In this document: one piece after another, positions 22,705 through 30,640 of the stretch
Layout of the letters: each line of letters starts with the position of its first letter
How positions within the stretch are numbered: position 1 is the stretch's first letter
DNA from: Streptomyces sp. WAC 04229
Lineage (GTDB): Bacteria > Actinomycetota > Actinomycetes > Streptomycetales > Streptomycetaceae
Length of the DNA: 64,000 nucleotides
Assembly (NCBI RefSeq): GCF_003947455.1
Contig: NZ_QHJH01000001.1
Span: forward strand, 1 to 64,000
Direction of reading: 5' to 3'
The notes under the pieces: model-generated
Database searches by the model: none
What the model was told of the DNA's origin: nothing
Seen by the model: the letters and a program-made list of their open reading frames with translations, nothing else
Program-made: the position numbers and the translations under genes

Positions 22705-22710
22705 CATGGT

Positions 22711-23337
22711 ATGAGTCACACTCCCGGCGTTCGGCAGGCCCAGAAGCTCAAGACCCGGCAGGCGCTCCTGGACGCCGCTCTCGGACTGCTGGAGGAGCAG
22801 AGCCTGAGCAGTCTGGGCCTGCGCGAGGTCACCCGCGCCGTGGGCGTCGCCCCGACCGCCTTCTACCGGCACTTCCGCTCCACGGCGGACCTGGGGGTGG
22901 CACTGGTCGAGGAGGCGCTGGGCAGCCTGCATCCGATGATCCGGACGACGGTGTCTCCGGCCGAGGACAGTGACGAACGCATCGCCCGCGCGGTCGAGTT
23001 GATCGCCGGGCATGTGGCCGCGCACCCGGCGCACGTCCGGTTCGTCGCCCGTGAGCGGCACGGCGGCGTGCAGCCGGTGCGCGAGGCGATACGGGAGCAA
23101 CTGGCCCGGTTCGCCGAGGAGGTGCAGGCCGAGCTGGCCAAGGACGCGGAGTCGGCGGGCTGGAGCGCGACGGACCTGCGGATGCTGGCCGGACTCTACG
23201 TCGACCAGATGCTGATCACGGCCTCGCTGTTCCTGGAGGCCCTGGACGCCCCCGAGGAGGAGCGCAGGCGCGCCGCGGAGACGGCGACGCGCCAACTGCG
23301 GCTGATCAGCGTCGGCCGCCGGCACTGGCTGGACTGA
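22711..23337 (+). CDS. TetR-family regulator (FabR-like), 208 aa
   Basis: N-terminal HTH at residues ~12-58 with LREVTRAVGVAPTAFYRHFRS as recognition helix and anchor, then a helical ligand domain (AHPAHVRFVARERHGGVQPV). This resembles the FabR/AcrR-like subgroup associated with fatty-acid or membrane lipid control (recall). It is divergent from two small membrane-protein genes, and two near-identical palindromes fill the shared promoter. It probably autoregulates and represses those genes. Confidence 0.88.
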   Translation: MSHTPGVRQAQKLKTRQALLDAALGLLEEQSLSSLGLREVTRAVGVAPTAFYRHFRSTADLGVALVEEALGSLHPMIRTTVSPAEDSDERIARAVELIAGHVAAHPAHVRFVARERHGGVQPVREAIREQLARFAEEVQAELAKDAESAGWSATDLRMLAGLYVDQMLITASLFLEALDAPEEERRRAAETATRQLRLISVGRRHWLD

Positions 23338-23382
23338 CCGAACCGCCGCGGCCGGAGCGCCGGGCGGCCGACGCGGCGCGGG

Positions 23383-24243
23383 TCAGGTGAGCCGGACCCG
23401 GGCCAGCTGCCGGGACTGGGCGACCAGGCGGTCGGCGCTGTCCCAGACCTCCCCGTCCTCCTCCAGGAAGCCGCCGGCGAGGTTGCGGGTGGTGATGGAG
23501 ACCCGCAGCGGGCCCGGCGCCGGGCGGCACCGCACGTGCACGGTCAGCTCGACCGTGGGCACCCAGCCCTTCAGCCCCATCTCGAAGGCGGTCGGGGGCA
23601 ACGCGTCCACCGCGAGGAGCAGCGAGAGCGGGTCGGCGTCGCGGCCGTCGGCCAGCCCGAACCAGGCGCGCATCTCGCCCCGGCCGGAGGGCTGTCCGAG
23701 CGCCCAGCCCAGCGTGGCGGGGTCGAGCTTCAGCTTCAGCCGGTCGGCGATGGCGGAGCTGCCGTCGACGGGGGCGGGGCCGTCCTCCGGGCCGAAGCAG
23801 TGCTCGACCGGCGGGATCGCGGGCGGCTTCGCGGAGGTGCGGACGTCGTCGGGCAGCGCGCCGAGGTCGCCGTAGGAGGCGAGGACGCGGATGCGCTCGA
23901 CCTCGTTGCCCTCGTCGTCGTACTGGAAGAGGGAGGCCTGCCCCGTGGAGAGGCCGCGTCCCGCGCGGACGGTCTCGGTGCGCACGACCGCGGGGCCCGG
24001 GTGGGAGGCGGTCAGGTAGTGCGCCGAGACCGTGAAGGGGTCCGGGTGCGGGAGGGCGTCGCCCAGGGCGCGGCCCAGGACGGCCAGCAGGTAGCCGCCG
24101 TTGACGGCGTTGATGATCGTCCAGCCGGCGGAGAGGTCGACGTCGTAGACGCCGGGGGCGCGCCGGGTGACGTGGGTGTCCCGGTCGAACTCGCTGTCGC
24201 CGACGGTGGCCGGTACGGCCGGGGCGGAGGCTGCTTCTGGCAT
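23383..24243 (-). CDS. Acyl-CoA thioesterase (TesB/thioesterase-like double hotdog), 286 aa
   Basis: Two hotdog repeats: the first starts at GVYDVDLSAGWTIINAVNGGYLLAVLGRAL and the second lies around PLSLLLAVDALPPTAFEMGLKGWVPTVELTVHVR. A hydrolase of acyl-CoA or a related thioester is likely. The ATG at 24243 is preferred to the TTG five codons upstream. The RBS is weak. An inverted repeat CTACTAAGCGGTAG lies just upstream and may be an operator for a lipid-responsive TetR regulator. Confidence 0.82.
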   Translation of the reverse strand: MPEAASAPAVPATVGDSEFDRDTHVTRRAPGVYDVDLSAGWTIINAVNGGYLLAVLGRALGDALPHPDPFTVSAHYLTASHPGPAVVRTETVRAGRGLSTGQASLFQYDDEGNEVERIRVLASYGDLGALPDDVRTSAKPPAIPPVEHCFGPEDGPAPVDGSSAIADRLKLKLDPATLGWALGQPSGRGEMRAWFGLADGRDADPLSLLLAVDALPPTAFEMGLKGWVPTVELTVHVRCRPAPGPLRVSITTRNLAGGFLEEDGEVWDSADRLVAQSRQLARVRLT

Positions 24244-24265
24244 GGCTGCACGGTACAACAGGAAA

Positions 24266-24279
24266 CTACTAAGCGGTAG
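24266..24279. promoter_or_regulatory. Candidate operator upstream of the thioesterase gene
   Basis: CTACTAAGCGGTAG has 4-bp arms CTAC/GTAG and sits 23 bp upstream of the thioesterase start. It resembles the CTACC-N4-GGTAG motifs used by many TetR regulators. The regulator is not in the immediate neighbourhood on this strand. Confidence 0.4.
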
Positions 24280-24319
24280 CTTTCCACTGCCTCATGCGGG
24301 CGGCCTCACGGCTGCGGCC

Positions 24320-25093
24320 TCATTCCCGCCCCTCCCGTGCCCGCAGGTACGCCTCCAGTTCCGCGGCCCCGGCCAGCAGCGCCCTGCCCCGGGCGGAGAG
24401 GCGGTCGCGCCAGTCGCGCAGGGTGGCCTCCAGGGGCTCCAGCCCACCGGCCGACCGCACCTGCTCGATCACCGGCGCGATCCGGGCCAACGGGTAGCCG
24501 CCCCGCCTGAGCTGGTGGGCCAGCTTGGCGTCCCGTACGTCGGCCTCGCCGTAGACCCGGTAGCCGGTCAGCGGGTCGCGGCTCGGACGCACCAGCCCGG
24601 CACGCTCCCACTTGCGCAGGGTCGCGGGCCGGATGCCCAGCTCCCGGGCGAGCGGCCCGACGAACCTGCCCGCGGACGCGGGCGTCACGGTAGCGGCGGC
24701 GGTGGCGGCGGCGGTGGCGGTGGCGGTGACAGCGGGCCCCGGCCGCCCGAGGTCCCGCAGCGCGCCCTCGACGGCCTCCAGGGTCCGCCGGTCGTCGAGC
24801 AACTGCGCGTGGCTCTCGTCGATCAGCCGGAACGCCTCGGCCGTCGCGCCCTCGTTCACCGCCCGCATGACCGAGGTCGCCGTCCGGTGTCCGTGGCCGG
24901 GCACCAGGGCGAGGAAGGCGTCCAGCGCCCGCGCGTGCAGCGGGGTGTAGGTGCGGTAGCCGTGGGCCGTGCGGTCGGCGGCCGGGAGGATGCCGGCCTC
25001 CTCGTAGTTCCTGACCGCCTGCGTCGACAGACCGTGCCCGCGGGCCAGATCGACGGGCCTGAGCTTGTCCCCGCTTTGAAGGTTGTACGCCAC
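24320..25093 (-). CDS. TioE-like regulator with two MerR-type HTH domains
   Basis: About 257 aa with two MerR-type DNA-binding units. The first (LRPVDLARGHGLSTQAVRNY, then EEAGILPAADRTAHGYRTY) is followed by a helical region. A Thr/Ala-rich linker leads to the second (GPLARELGIRPATLRKWERA, then GLVRPSRDPLTGYRVY). NCBI calls such double-MerR proteins TioE family (recall). It diverges from an erythromycin-esterase homologue with only 58 bp between starts, so it probably controls that gene. The start is taken as GTG at 25093; other GTG codons lie upstream. Confidence 0.82.
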   Translation of the reverse strand: MAYNLQSGDKLRPVDLARGHGLSTQAVRNYEEAGILPAADRTAHGYRTYTPLHARALDAFLALVPGHGHRTATSVMRAVNEGATAEAFRLIDESHAQLLDDRRTLEAVEGALRDLGRPGPAVTATATAAATAAATVTPASAGRFVGPLARELGIRPATLRKWERAGLVRPSRDPLTGYRVYGEADVRDAKLAHQLRRGGYPLARIAPVIEQVRSAGGLEPLEATLRDWRDRLSARGRALLAGAAELEAYLRAREGRE

Positions 25094-25151
25094 GCACCGC
25101 ACGCTATCGCGGCCAAGTCTCCACCGAAAGTTCAACGATACGGTTTAATGC

Positions 25152-26363
25152 ATGGCTACTGGCATCAAGGACATCACCCTCCCCGCCGACGCCGCGGCCG
25201 TCCTGGGCATGCTCCCGGCCCGGCCCCGCGTGCTCGCCCTGGGCGAGCCCACCCACGGCGAGGACACCCTCCTCGACGTGCGCAACGACCTCTTCCGGCA
25301 ACTCGTCGAGCAGGAGGGCTACCTGACCCTCGCGATCGAGAGCGACTGCCTGGCCGGCCTGGTCGTGGACGACTACGTCACCTCGGGCACCGGCACACTC
25401 GACGACGCGATGGAGCACGGCTTCAGCCACGGCCTCGGCTCCTCCGACGCCAACCGCGACCTCGTGCGCTGGATGCGCGCGTACAACGAAGGCCGGCCCC
25501 CGGCCGAGCGGGTGCGCTTCGCCGGTCTCGACGGCCCGCTGGAGATCACCGGCGCCGCGAGCCCCCGGCGGGCCGTCACCGCGCTCCACGAGCACCTGTC
25601 GGCACACGTCGACCCCGGCCTGCTCCCCTGCACCGCCGGGACGCTCGACCGCCTGCTCGGCGCCGACGACCGGTGGACCGAGCCCGCGGCGATGACGGAC
25701 CCGGCGCGTTCGGTGGGGCGGTCGGCCGAGGCCGGGGAGTTGCGGGCCCTCGCCCACGACCTGGTGGCGCTCCTCGACGAGCAGACGCCGCACCTGCTCG
25801 CGACGGCCTCGCGGGACGACTGGTACCGGGCGCGGCTGTACGGGCGTACCGCGACCGGACTGCTGGACTACCACCGCTGGATGGCCGACCCCTCCCCGGC
25901 CCGGATGAACCGGCTGCTCGGCGTGCGGGACCGGATGATGGCCGGCAACCTCCTCGCGCTCGCGGAGCGCGGCCGGGTGCTGGTCCACGCCCACAACTCC
26001 CACCTCCAGCGCGAGCGGAGCTCGATGAGCATGTGGCAGGGGCCGGTGGCGTGGTGGAGCGCCGGTGCGCTGGTGAGCGCCCGGCTCGGCGAGGAGTACG
26101 CCTTCGTGGCCACGGCCCTCGGCACGATCCGCCACCAGGGTGTGGACACTCCCCCGCCCGGCACCCTCGAAGGCCACCTGTACGCGATGCCGGAGGACCG
26201 CCGCGTCGTGGACGCCGGGCGGCTGGCCTCCGCCCTCGGCGACCCGCGGCCCGCGCCCCGGGTGTCCCCCTGGTTCGGCTACGCCCCGCTCGACCCCGCG
26301 CACCTGGACACGATCGACGGAGTCGTCTTCATCAAGGACATGCCGGACAGGGACGTGCCATAG
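25152..26363 (+). CDS. Erythromycin esterase family protein, 403 aa
   Basis: It matches the EreA-like fold: LALGEPTHGEDTLLDVRNDL carries the catalytic-site His and Glu region, TLAIESDCLAG follows, and VLVHAHNSHLQRER carries the second His group. EreA/EreB hydrolyse the macrolactone of erythromycin, but many chromosomal homologues have other or unknown substrates. There is no signal peptide. The divergent MerR-type regulator suggests induction by a small molecule, possibly an antibiotic-like lactone or ester. Confidence 0.83.
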   Translation: MATGIKDITLPADAAAVLGMLPARPRVLALGEPTHGEDTLLDVRNDLFRQLVEQEGYLTLAIESDCLAGLVVDDYVTSGTGTLDDAMEHGFSHGLGSSDANRDLVRWMRAYNEGRPPAERVRFAGLDGPLEITGAASPRRAVTALHEHLSAHVDPGLLPCTAGTLDRLLGADDRWTEPAAMTDPARSVGRSAEAGELRALAHDLVALLDEQTPHLLATASRDDWYRARLYGRTATGLLDYHRWMADPSPARMNRLLGVRDRMMAGNLLALAERGRVLVHAHNSHLQRERSSMSMWQGPVAWWSAGALVSARLGEEYAFVATALGTIRHQGVDTPPPGTLEGHLYAMPEDRRVVDAGRLASALGDPRPAPRVSPWFGYAPLDPAHLDTIDGVVFIKDMPDRDVP

Positions 26364-26384
26364 AGGCCCTGACGGGTCACTCCC

Positions 26385-27044
26385 TCACTCCCCCTCCATC
26401 ACCGTCGACCGCCGGTTCCAGGCGCGGGGGGCCCGCCAGTGGAAGCGCAGCGCGAGCAGCCGCAGGACGAAGGCGGTGACGACCGCGAGTGCGCTGGTGA
26501 ACGGGGTGAGGGCCTCGTAGCGGATGCACAGGGCGACCATCGCGGAGCCGACGATCGCCGGGACGGCGTACAGGTCGCGGTCCCAGCGCAGGAGTGAGGG
26601 CACCTCGTTGGCGAGCACGTCGCGCAGGACGCCGCCGCCGACCGCGGTGGCCAGGCCCAGGCAGGCGGAGGCGGTCAGGCCGAGCCCGTAGTCGTACGCC
26701 TTGGTGGTGCCGGCGACGCAGAACAGGCCGAGGCCGGCCGCGTCGAAGATGTTCACGCCGGTCTGGAGGCGCTCCACGTGGGGGTGGAGGAAGAAGACCA
26801 GCACCGTGGCGAGCAGCGGGGTGACGAAGTACCCGAGGTCCGTGAAGGCGGCGGGCGGCACCGCCCCGATGACCAGGTCCCGGAACAGCCCGCCGCCCAG
26901 GGCGGTGACCTCGGCGAGGACGGCGATGCCGAACACGTCGAAGTTCTTGCGTACGGCCAGCAGCGCGCCGGAGATGGCGAAGACGAAGATGCCGATCAGG
27001 TCGAGTGTGTGCTGGACGGTGGGGCTGAAGAGTTCCTCGTACAC
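26385..27044 (-). CDS. TRIC-family (UPF0126/YadS-like) membrane channel protein, 219 aa
   Basis: Seven hydrophobic segments. The duplicated signature is FAISGALLAVRKNFDVFGI followed by ALGGGLFRDLVIG in the first half and DAAGLGLFCVAGTTKA followed by AVGGGVLRDVLANEVP in the second. The paired GGG-RD motifs mark prokaryotic TRIC-type trimeric cation channels. The GTG at 27044 is the start; the ORF continues upstream only as low-complexity read-through. It converges with the erythromycin-esterase gene (21-bp gap) and is separated from the opp operon by a hairpin. Confidence 0.85.
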   Translation of the reverse strand: MYEELFSPTVQHTLDLIGIFVFAISGALLAVRKNFDVFGIAVLAEVTALGGGLFRDLVIGAVPPAAFTDLGYFVTPLLATVLVFFLHPHVERLQTGVNIFDAAGLGLFCVAGTTKAYDYGLGLTASACLGLATAVGGGVLRDVLANEVPSLLRWDRDLYAVPAIVGSAMVALCIRYEALTPFTSALAVVTAFVLRLLALRFHWRAPRAWNRRSTVMEGE

Positions 27045-27060
27045 CCGGCCATTCTCACCC

Positions 27061-27104
27061 GCCGACGAGCCCCGCCTCACGCATGAGGGCGGGGGCTCGT
27101 CGGC
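27061..27104 (-). terminator. Terminator after the opp operon
   Basis: A long stem (GCCGACGAGCCCCGCC... with its complement, about 19 bp and two single-base bulges) around a short CGCA loop, 8 bp beyond the stop of the last opp gene. Confidence 0.8.
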
Positions 27105-27111
27105 GGACGGG

Positions 27112-28443
27112 TCACTTCTCCTTGGCGGGAGGCTCCTCGTCGGTGGCCTCAGCCGAGGCCTCGGAGGTGGCCTCGGTGCTGGTGGCCTCGGCGGACGCCT
27201 CTCCGGACGTCTCTCCGGACGCCTCTCCGGACGTCTCTTCGGCCTCGGCGATCGCCTCGACCTCCGCGGCCACGGCCGCCGAGGTCGCCGCCGACTCCGC
27301 GAGGGCGTCCTCCGACACCAGCTCCGCCGCCTCCTTGGCGGCCGTGAGCAGGACGACGTCCTGCGGGGCCTGGTCCTCGAAGTTCTCCGGGTGGTGGCAG
27401 GCCACCTGCTGGCCCGGACGCAGCTCCTTGAGCGGCGGCTCCGTGGTGGTGCAGATCTGCGTCGCCTTCCAGCACCGGGTGTGGAACCGGCAGCCGCTCG
27501 GCGGGGCGATCGGCGAGGGCACGTCGCCCTTGAGCAGGATGCGCTCGCTCTTGGCACCGCGGCGCGCCGGGTCCGGAATCGGCACCGCCGACATCAGGGC
27601 CTTGGTGTACGGGTGCATCGGCGACTTGTAGAGCAGGTCGCGGTCGGCCAGCTCCATGATCTTGCCGAGGTACATCACCGCGATCCGGTCCGAGACGTGC
27701 CGGACGACGGACAGGTCGTGCGCGATGATCACGTACGTCAGGCCCAGCTCGGCCTGGAGGTCGTCGAGCAGGTTGACGACCTGCGCCTGGATCGACACGT
27801 CCAGGGCGGACACCGGCTCGTCCGCCACGACCATCTTCGGGTTGAGCGCGAGCGCGCGGGCGATGCCGATGCGCTGGCGCTGGCCGCCGGAGAACTCGTG
27901 CGGGTAGCGGTTGTAGTGCTCGGGGTTGAGGCCGACCACCGACAGCAGCCGCTGGACCTCCTTCTTGACCCCGCCCTCGGGCTCGACGCCCTGGAGCTTG
28001 AAGGGGGCGCTGACGATCGTGCCGATGGTGTGGCGCGGGTTCAGCGAGGAGTACGGATCCTGGAAGATCATCTGCACGTCGCGGCGCAGCGGGCGCATCC
28101 CGCCGACCCCGAGGTGGGTGATGTCCTTGCCCTCGAACTCGACCTTGCCCGCTGTCGGTTCGAGCAGCCGGGTGATGAGCCGGCCCATGGTCGACTTGCC
28201 GCAGCCCGACTCGCCCACGACGCCGAGGGTCTCACCCGCGCGGACCTCGAAGTCGATGCCGTCGACTGCGCGGACGGCTCCGACCTGGCGCTGCAGCAGG
28301 CCCTTCTTGATCGGGAAGTGCTTCTGCAGCCCGGTGACCTTCAGCAGGGTCTCGCCGGGGGCGGCGTCCTTGGTGAGGGTGGCGCCGCTGCTCTGTGCGG
28401 GGATGGTCACCGCTGTGTCCTCTGCCTTCGCTTTGTCACTCAC
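27112..28443 (-). CDS. Oligopeptide/dipeptide ABC transporter ATPase (OppF-like) with acidic C-terminal tail
   Basis: 443 aa. The ABC core has Walker [15 protein letters not shown], signature [19 protein letters not shown], Walker [13 protein letters not shown] and the switch His in [11 protein letters not shown]. The oligo_HPY region has the C-x-FHTRC pattern of the OppD/F Fe-S-like cluster. Beyond residue ~380 comes an unusual acidic, Ala/Ser/Thr/Glu-rich tail ending [10 protein letters not shown]. Part of it is encoded by four 12-bp tandem repeats at 27195-27242. The GTG start overlaps the oppD-like stop by 4 nt. It powers uptake by the transporter encoded upstream. Confidence 0.93.
   Translation of the reverse strand: MSDKAKAEDTAVTIPAQSSGATLTKDAAPGETLLKVTGLQKHFPIKKGLLQRQVGAVRAVDGIDFEVRAGETLGVVGESGCGKSTMGRLITRLLEPTAGKVEFEGKDITHLGVGGMRPLRRDVQMIFQDPYSSLNPRHTIGTIVSAPFKLQGVEPEGGVKKEVQRLLSVVGLNPEHYNRYPHEFSGGQRQRIGIARALALNPKMVVADEPVSALDVSIQAQVVNLLDDLQAELGLTYVIIAHDLSVVRHVSDRIAVMYLGKIMELADRDLLYKSPMHPYTKALMSAVPIPDPARRGAKSERILLKGDVPSPIAPPSGCRFHTRCWKATQICTTTEPPLKELRPGQQVACHHPENFEDQAPQDVVLLTAAKEAAELVSEDALAESAATSAAVAAEVEAIAEAEETSGEASGETSGEASAEATSTEATSEASAEATDEEPPAKEK
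27195..27242. repeat. Four 12-bp tandem repeats in the OppF-like gene
   Basis: ACG(C/T)CTCTCCGG is repeated four times with no gap (the last copy has one change) and encodes the Ser-Gly-Glu-rich part of the acidic tail. Such repeats readily change copy number, so tail length may vary between strains. Confidence 0.85.
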
Positions 28444-29537
28444 AGCTTCGGCGCAATCTCTTCGGTCCAGATACGCTCCCGCTGCTCCTGCGACATGTGG
28501 CAGGCGGCCCAGTGCTTGCTGCCGACCTCGGTCAGGTCCGGGCGGACCGTGCGGGTGATGTCGTCCTTGGGCACGTCGGCGTACGGGCAGCGCGGGTTGA
28601 AGGCGCAGCCGGACGGGAGGTTGATGAGGGAGGGCGGGGAGCCCTTGACCGGGATGAGGCGTTCCTGCTGGTCGCGGTCGAGCCGCGGCATCGAGCCGAG
28701 CAGGCCCCAGGTGTAGGGGTGCCGGGGCTCGTAGAACACCTTCTCCGCCGGGCCCCGCTCGACGCACCGGCCGCCGTACATCACCAGGAGGTCGTCGGCC
28801 AGTTCGGCGACGACGCCCAGGTCGTGGGTGATGATGATGACCGCGGAGCCGAACTCCTTCTGCAGGTCCCGGATGAGGTCCAGGATCTGGGCCTGGACGG
28901 TCACGTCCAGGGCGGTGGTCGGCTCGTCCGCGATGAGCAGCTCGGGATTGTTGACCAGCGACATGGCGATCATCGCGCGCTGGCGCATACCGCCGGAGAA
29001 CTCGTGCGGGTAGCTGTCCACCCGCTTGTCCGGCTGCGGGATGCCGACGCGGTCGAGCATCTCGACGGCGCGGCGCTTGGCGGTCTTCTTGTCCACGTCG
29101 TGGTGGATGCGGTACGCCTCCACGATCTGCTGCCCGATCGTGTAGTACGGGTGCAGCGCGGACAGCGGGTCCTGGAAGATCATCGCCATGTTCCGGCCGC
29201 GCAGCTTGCGCACGTGGTCCGGGTCGGCGGAGAGCAGCTCGGTGCCGTCCAGCCAGATCTCGCCGGATATCCGGGCCTTGCGCTTGCCGTACTGGCCGGC
29301 GGTGTGCAGGCCCATGATGCCGAGCGAGGTCACCGACTTGCCGGAGCCGGACTCGCCGACGATGCCGAGGGTCTTGCCCTTCTCCAGCTGGAAGCTGAGA
29401 CCGTCGACGGACTTGACCAGGCCGTCGTCGGTGGGGAAGTGCACCTTGAGGTCGCGCACTTCCAGGAATGCCTTCGGAGCGGGCGAGGTGGCGGTGGGCT
29501 CGCCCACGGCCGCCCCGCTCTTGCTGAGTTCGGTCAT
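28440..29537 (-). CDS. Oligopeptide/dipeptide ABC transporter ATPase (OppD-like), 365 aa
   Basis: Walker [18 protein letters not shown], signature [19 protein letters not shown], Walker [19 protein letters not shown] and [20 protein letters not shown], then the C-terminal oligo_HPY segment [11 protein letters not shown]. It pairs with the OppF-like subunit to energise import. The ATG overlaps the upstream permease stop by 4 nt (ATGA), and its own stop overlaps the next start by 4 nt, so translation of B, D and F is coupled. Confidence 0.95.
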   Translation of the reverse strand: MTELSKSGAAVGEPTATSPAPKAFLEVRDLKVHFPTDDGLVKSVDGLSFQLEKGKTLGIVGESGSGKSVTSLGIMGLHTAGQYGKRKARISGEIWLDGTELLSADPDHVRKLRGRNMAMIFQDPLSALHPYYTIGQQIVEAYRIHHDVDKKTAKRRAVEMLDRVGIPQPDKRVDSYPHEFSGGMRQRAMIAMSLVNNPELLIADEPTTALDVTVQAQILDLIRDLQKEFGSAVIIITHDLGVVAELADDLLVMYGGRCVERGPAEKVFYEPRHPYTWGLLGSMPRLDRDQQERLIPVKGSPPSLINLPSGCAFNPRCPYADVPKDDITRTVRPDLTEVGSKHWAACHMSQEQRERIWTEEIAPKL

Positions 29538-30532
29538 GCGAGCCTCACTCGGGGGTCGATCACGGCGTACAGGACGTCCACCACGAGGTTGGCGATCAGC
29601 ACCGCGAGAGAAGTGATCAGGACGACACCCAGGATAAAGGGCAGGTCCTGGTTCTGGATCGCGTCCAGCACCTTCTGGCCGAGGCCGGGGAGGCTGAACG
29701 TGGTCTCGGTCAGGATCGCGCCGCCCATGAGGGCGCCGAGGTCCATGCCGAGCATGGTCAGCAGCGGGGTCAGGGTGGACCGCATCGCGTGCTTGCGGAT
29801 GACGACCTGCTCCTTGAGGCCCTTGGCCCGCGCCGTGCGGATGTAGTCCTCGCCGAGGATCTCCATCATGGTGGCCCGGGTGATCCGGGCGTACATCGCG
29901 GCGTACAGGAAGGCCAGGGTGATCCAGGGCAGGATCATGCCGCCGAACCAGCCGGAGAGGCTCTCGTCCAGCGGGACGAACTCCGCGTTGATCCAGCCCA
30001 GGCTGTGGGAGAAGATCGCGAGGCTGAGCAGACCGGTGAAGTAGATGGGGAGGGAGACGCCCGCGAGCGCGACGACCATCGCACCGCGGTCCCACAGGGT
30101 GCCCCGCTTGAGCGCGGAGAGCACGCCCGCCGCCAGACCGAAGATCAGCCACAGCACGGCCGCACCGAGCGCGAGAGCCAGGGTCACCGGGAATCGCTCG
30201 GTCAGCACCGGCCAGACGGCCTGTTCGCTGCGGAAGGAGTAACCGAAGCAGGGGGCGGAGCACTGGGTGACGTCGCCGCCGCCCGCGTAGGTCCGGCCCG
30301 CGAAGATGCCCTTGAAGAACTCCCAGGCCTGGACGAAGATCGGGTCGCCCAGACCCAGCTTCTGCCGCACCGCTTCGACGGAGGCCGGGTCGGCCTGCTT
30401 GCCCACGAAGCTCGTGGCGATGTCGACGCCCGCCCACTTGGGGACGAGGAAGAAGATGCCGAAGACCACCAGGATGATGACCACGAGCATCACTACGGCG
30501 GCGAACAGCCGCCTGATGAGGTAAGCGAGCAC
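29534..30532 (-). CDS. Oligopeptide/dipeptide ABC transporter permease (OppB-like), 332 aa
   Basis: The N-terminal helix AYLIRRLFAAVVMLVVIILVVF is followed by a large outer loop and five more helices. The EAA-type coupling loop is EDYIRTARAKGLKEQVVIRKHAMR and the end is [14 protein letters not shown]. The outer loop contains a two-Cys segment (TQCSAPCFGYSF) typical of actinobacterial versions. GTG start at 30532. It follows the substrate-binding gene with a strong hairpin between them. Confidence 0.93.
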   Translation of the reverse strand: MLAYLIRRLFAAVVMLVVIILVVFGIFFLVPKWAGVDIATSFVGKQADPASVEAVRQKLGLGDPIFVQAWEFFKGIFAGRTYAGGGDVTQCSAPCFGYSFRSEQAVWPVLTERFPVTLALALGAAVLWLIFGLAAGVLSALKRGTLWDRGAMVVALAGVSLPIYFTGLLSLAIFSHSLGWINAEFVPLDESLSGWFGGMILPWITLAFLYAAMYARITRATMMEILGEDYIRTARAKGLKEQVVIRKHAMRSTLTPLLTMLGMDLGALMGGAILTETTFSLPGLGQKVLDAIQNQDLPFILGVVLITSLAVLIANLVVDVLYAVIDPRVRLA

Positions 30533-30554
30533 AGCTTACGGCCCGCCGCGGATC

Positions 30555-30585
30555 GCGGGCCGCCGGAGGTCTTCCGGCGGCCCGC
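30555..30585 (-). terminator. Hairpin between the binding-protein and permease genes of the opp operon
   Basis: A perfect 13-bp stem (GCGGGCCGCCGGA) with a 5-nt loop in the 108-bp gap. It probably acts as a partial terminator or mRNA stabiliser, so the binding protein is made in excess over the membrane parts. That role is inferred from position. Confidence 0.7.
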
Positions 30586-30640
30586 GGTCACGCCGCGCCG
30601 GCCTTCACCTGCCTTTCGTGCCGTACGGCGGGTGTACCGG

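Noticed and set aside
24167..26479. 770-codon plus-strand open frame
   Set aside because: Crosses the MerR gene antisense and the esterase gene in another frame; Arg/Pro-rich noise.
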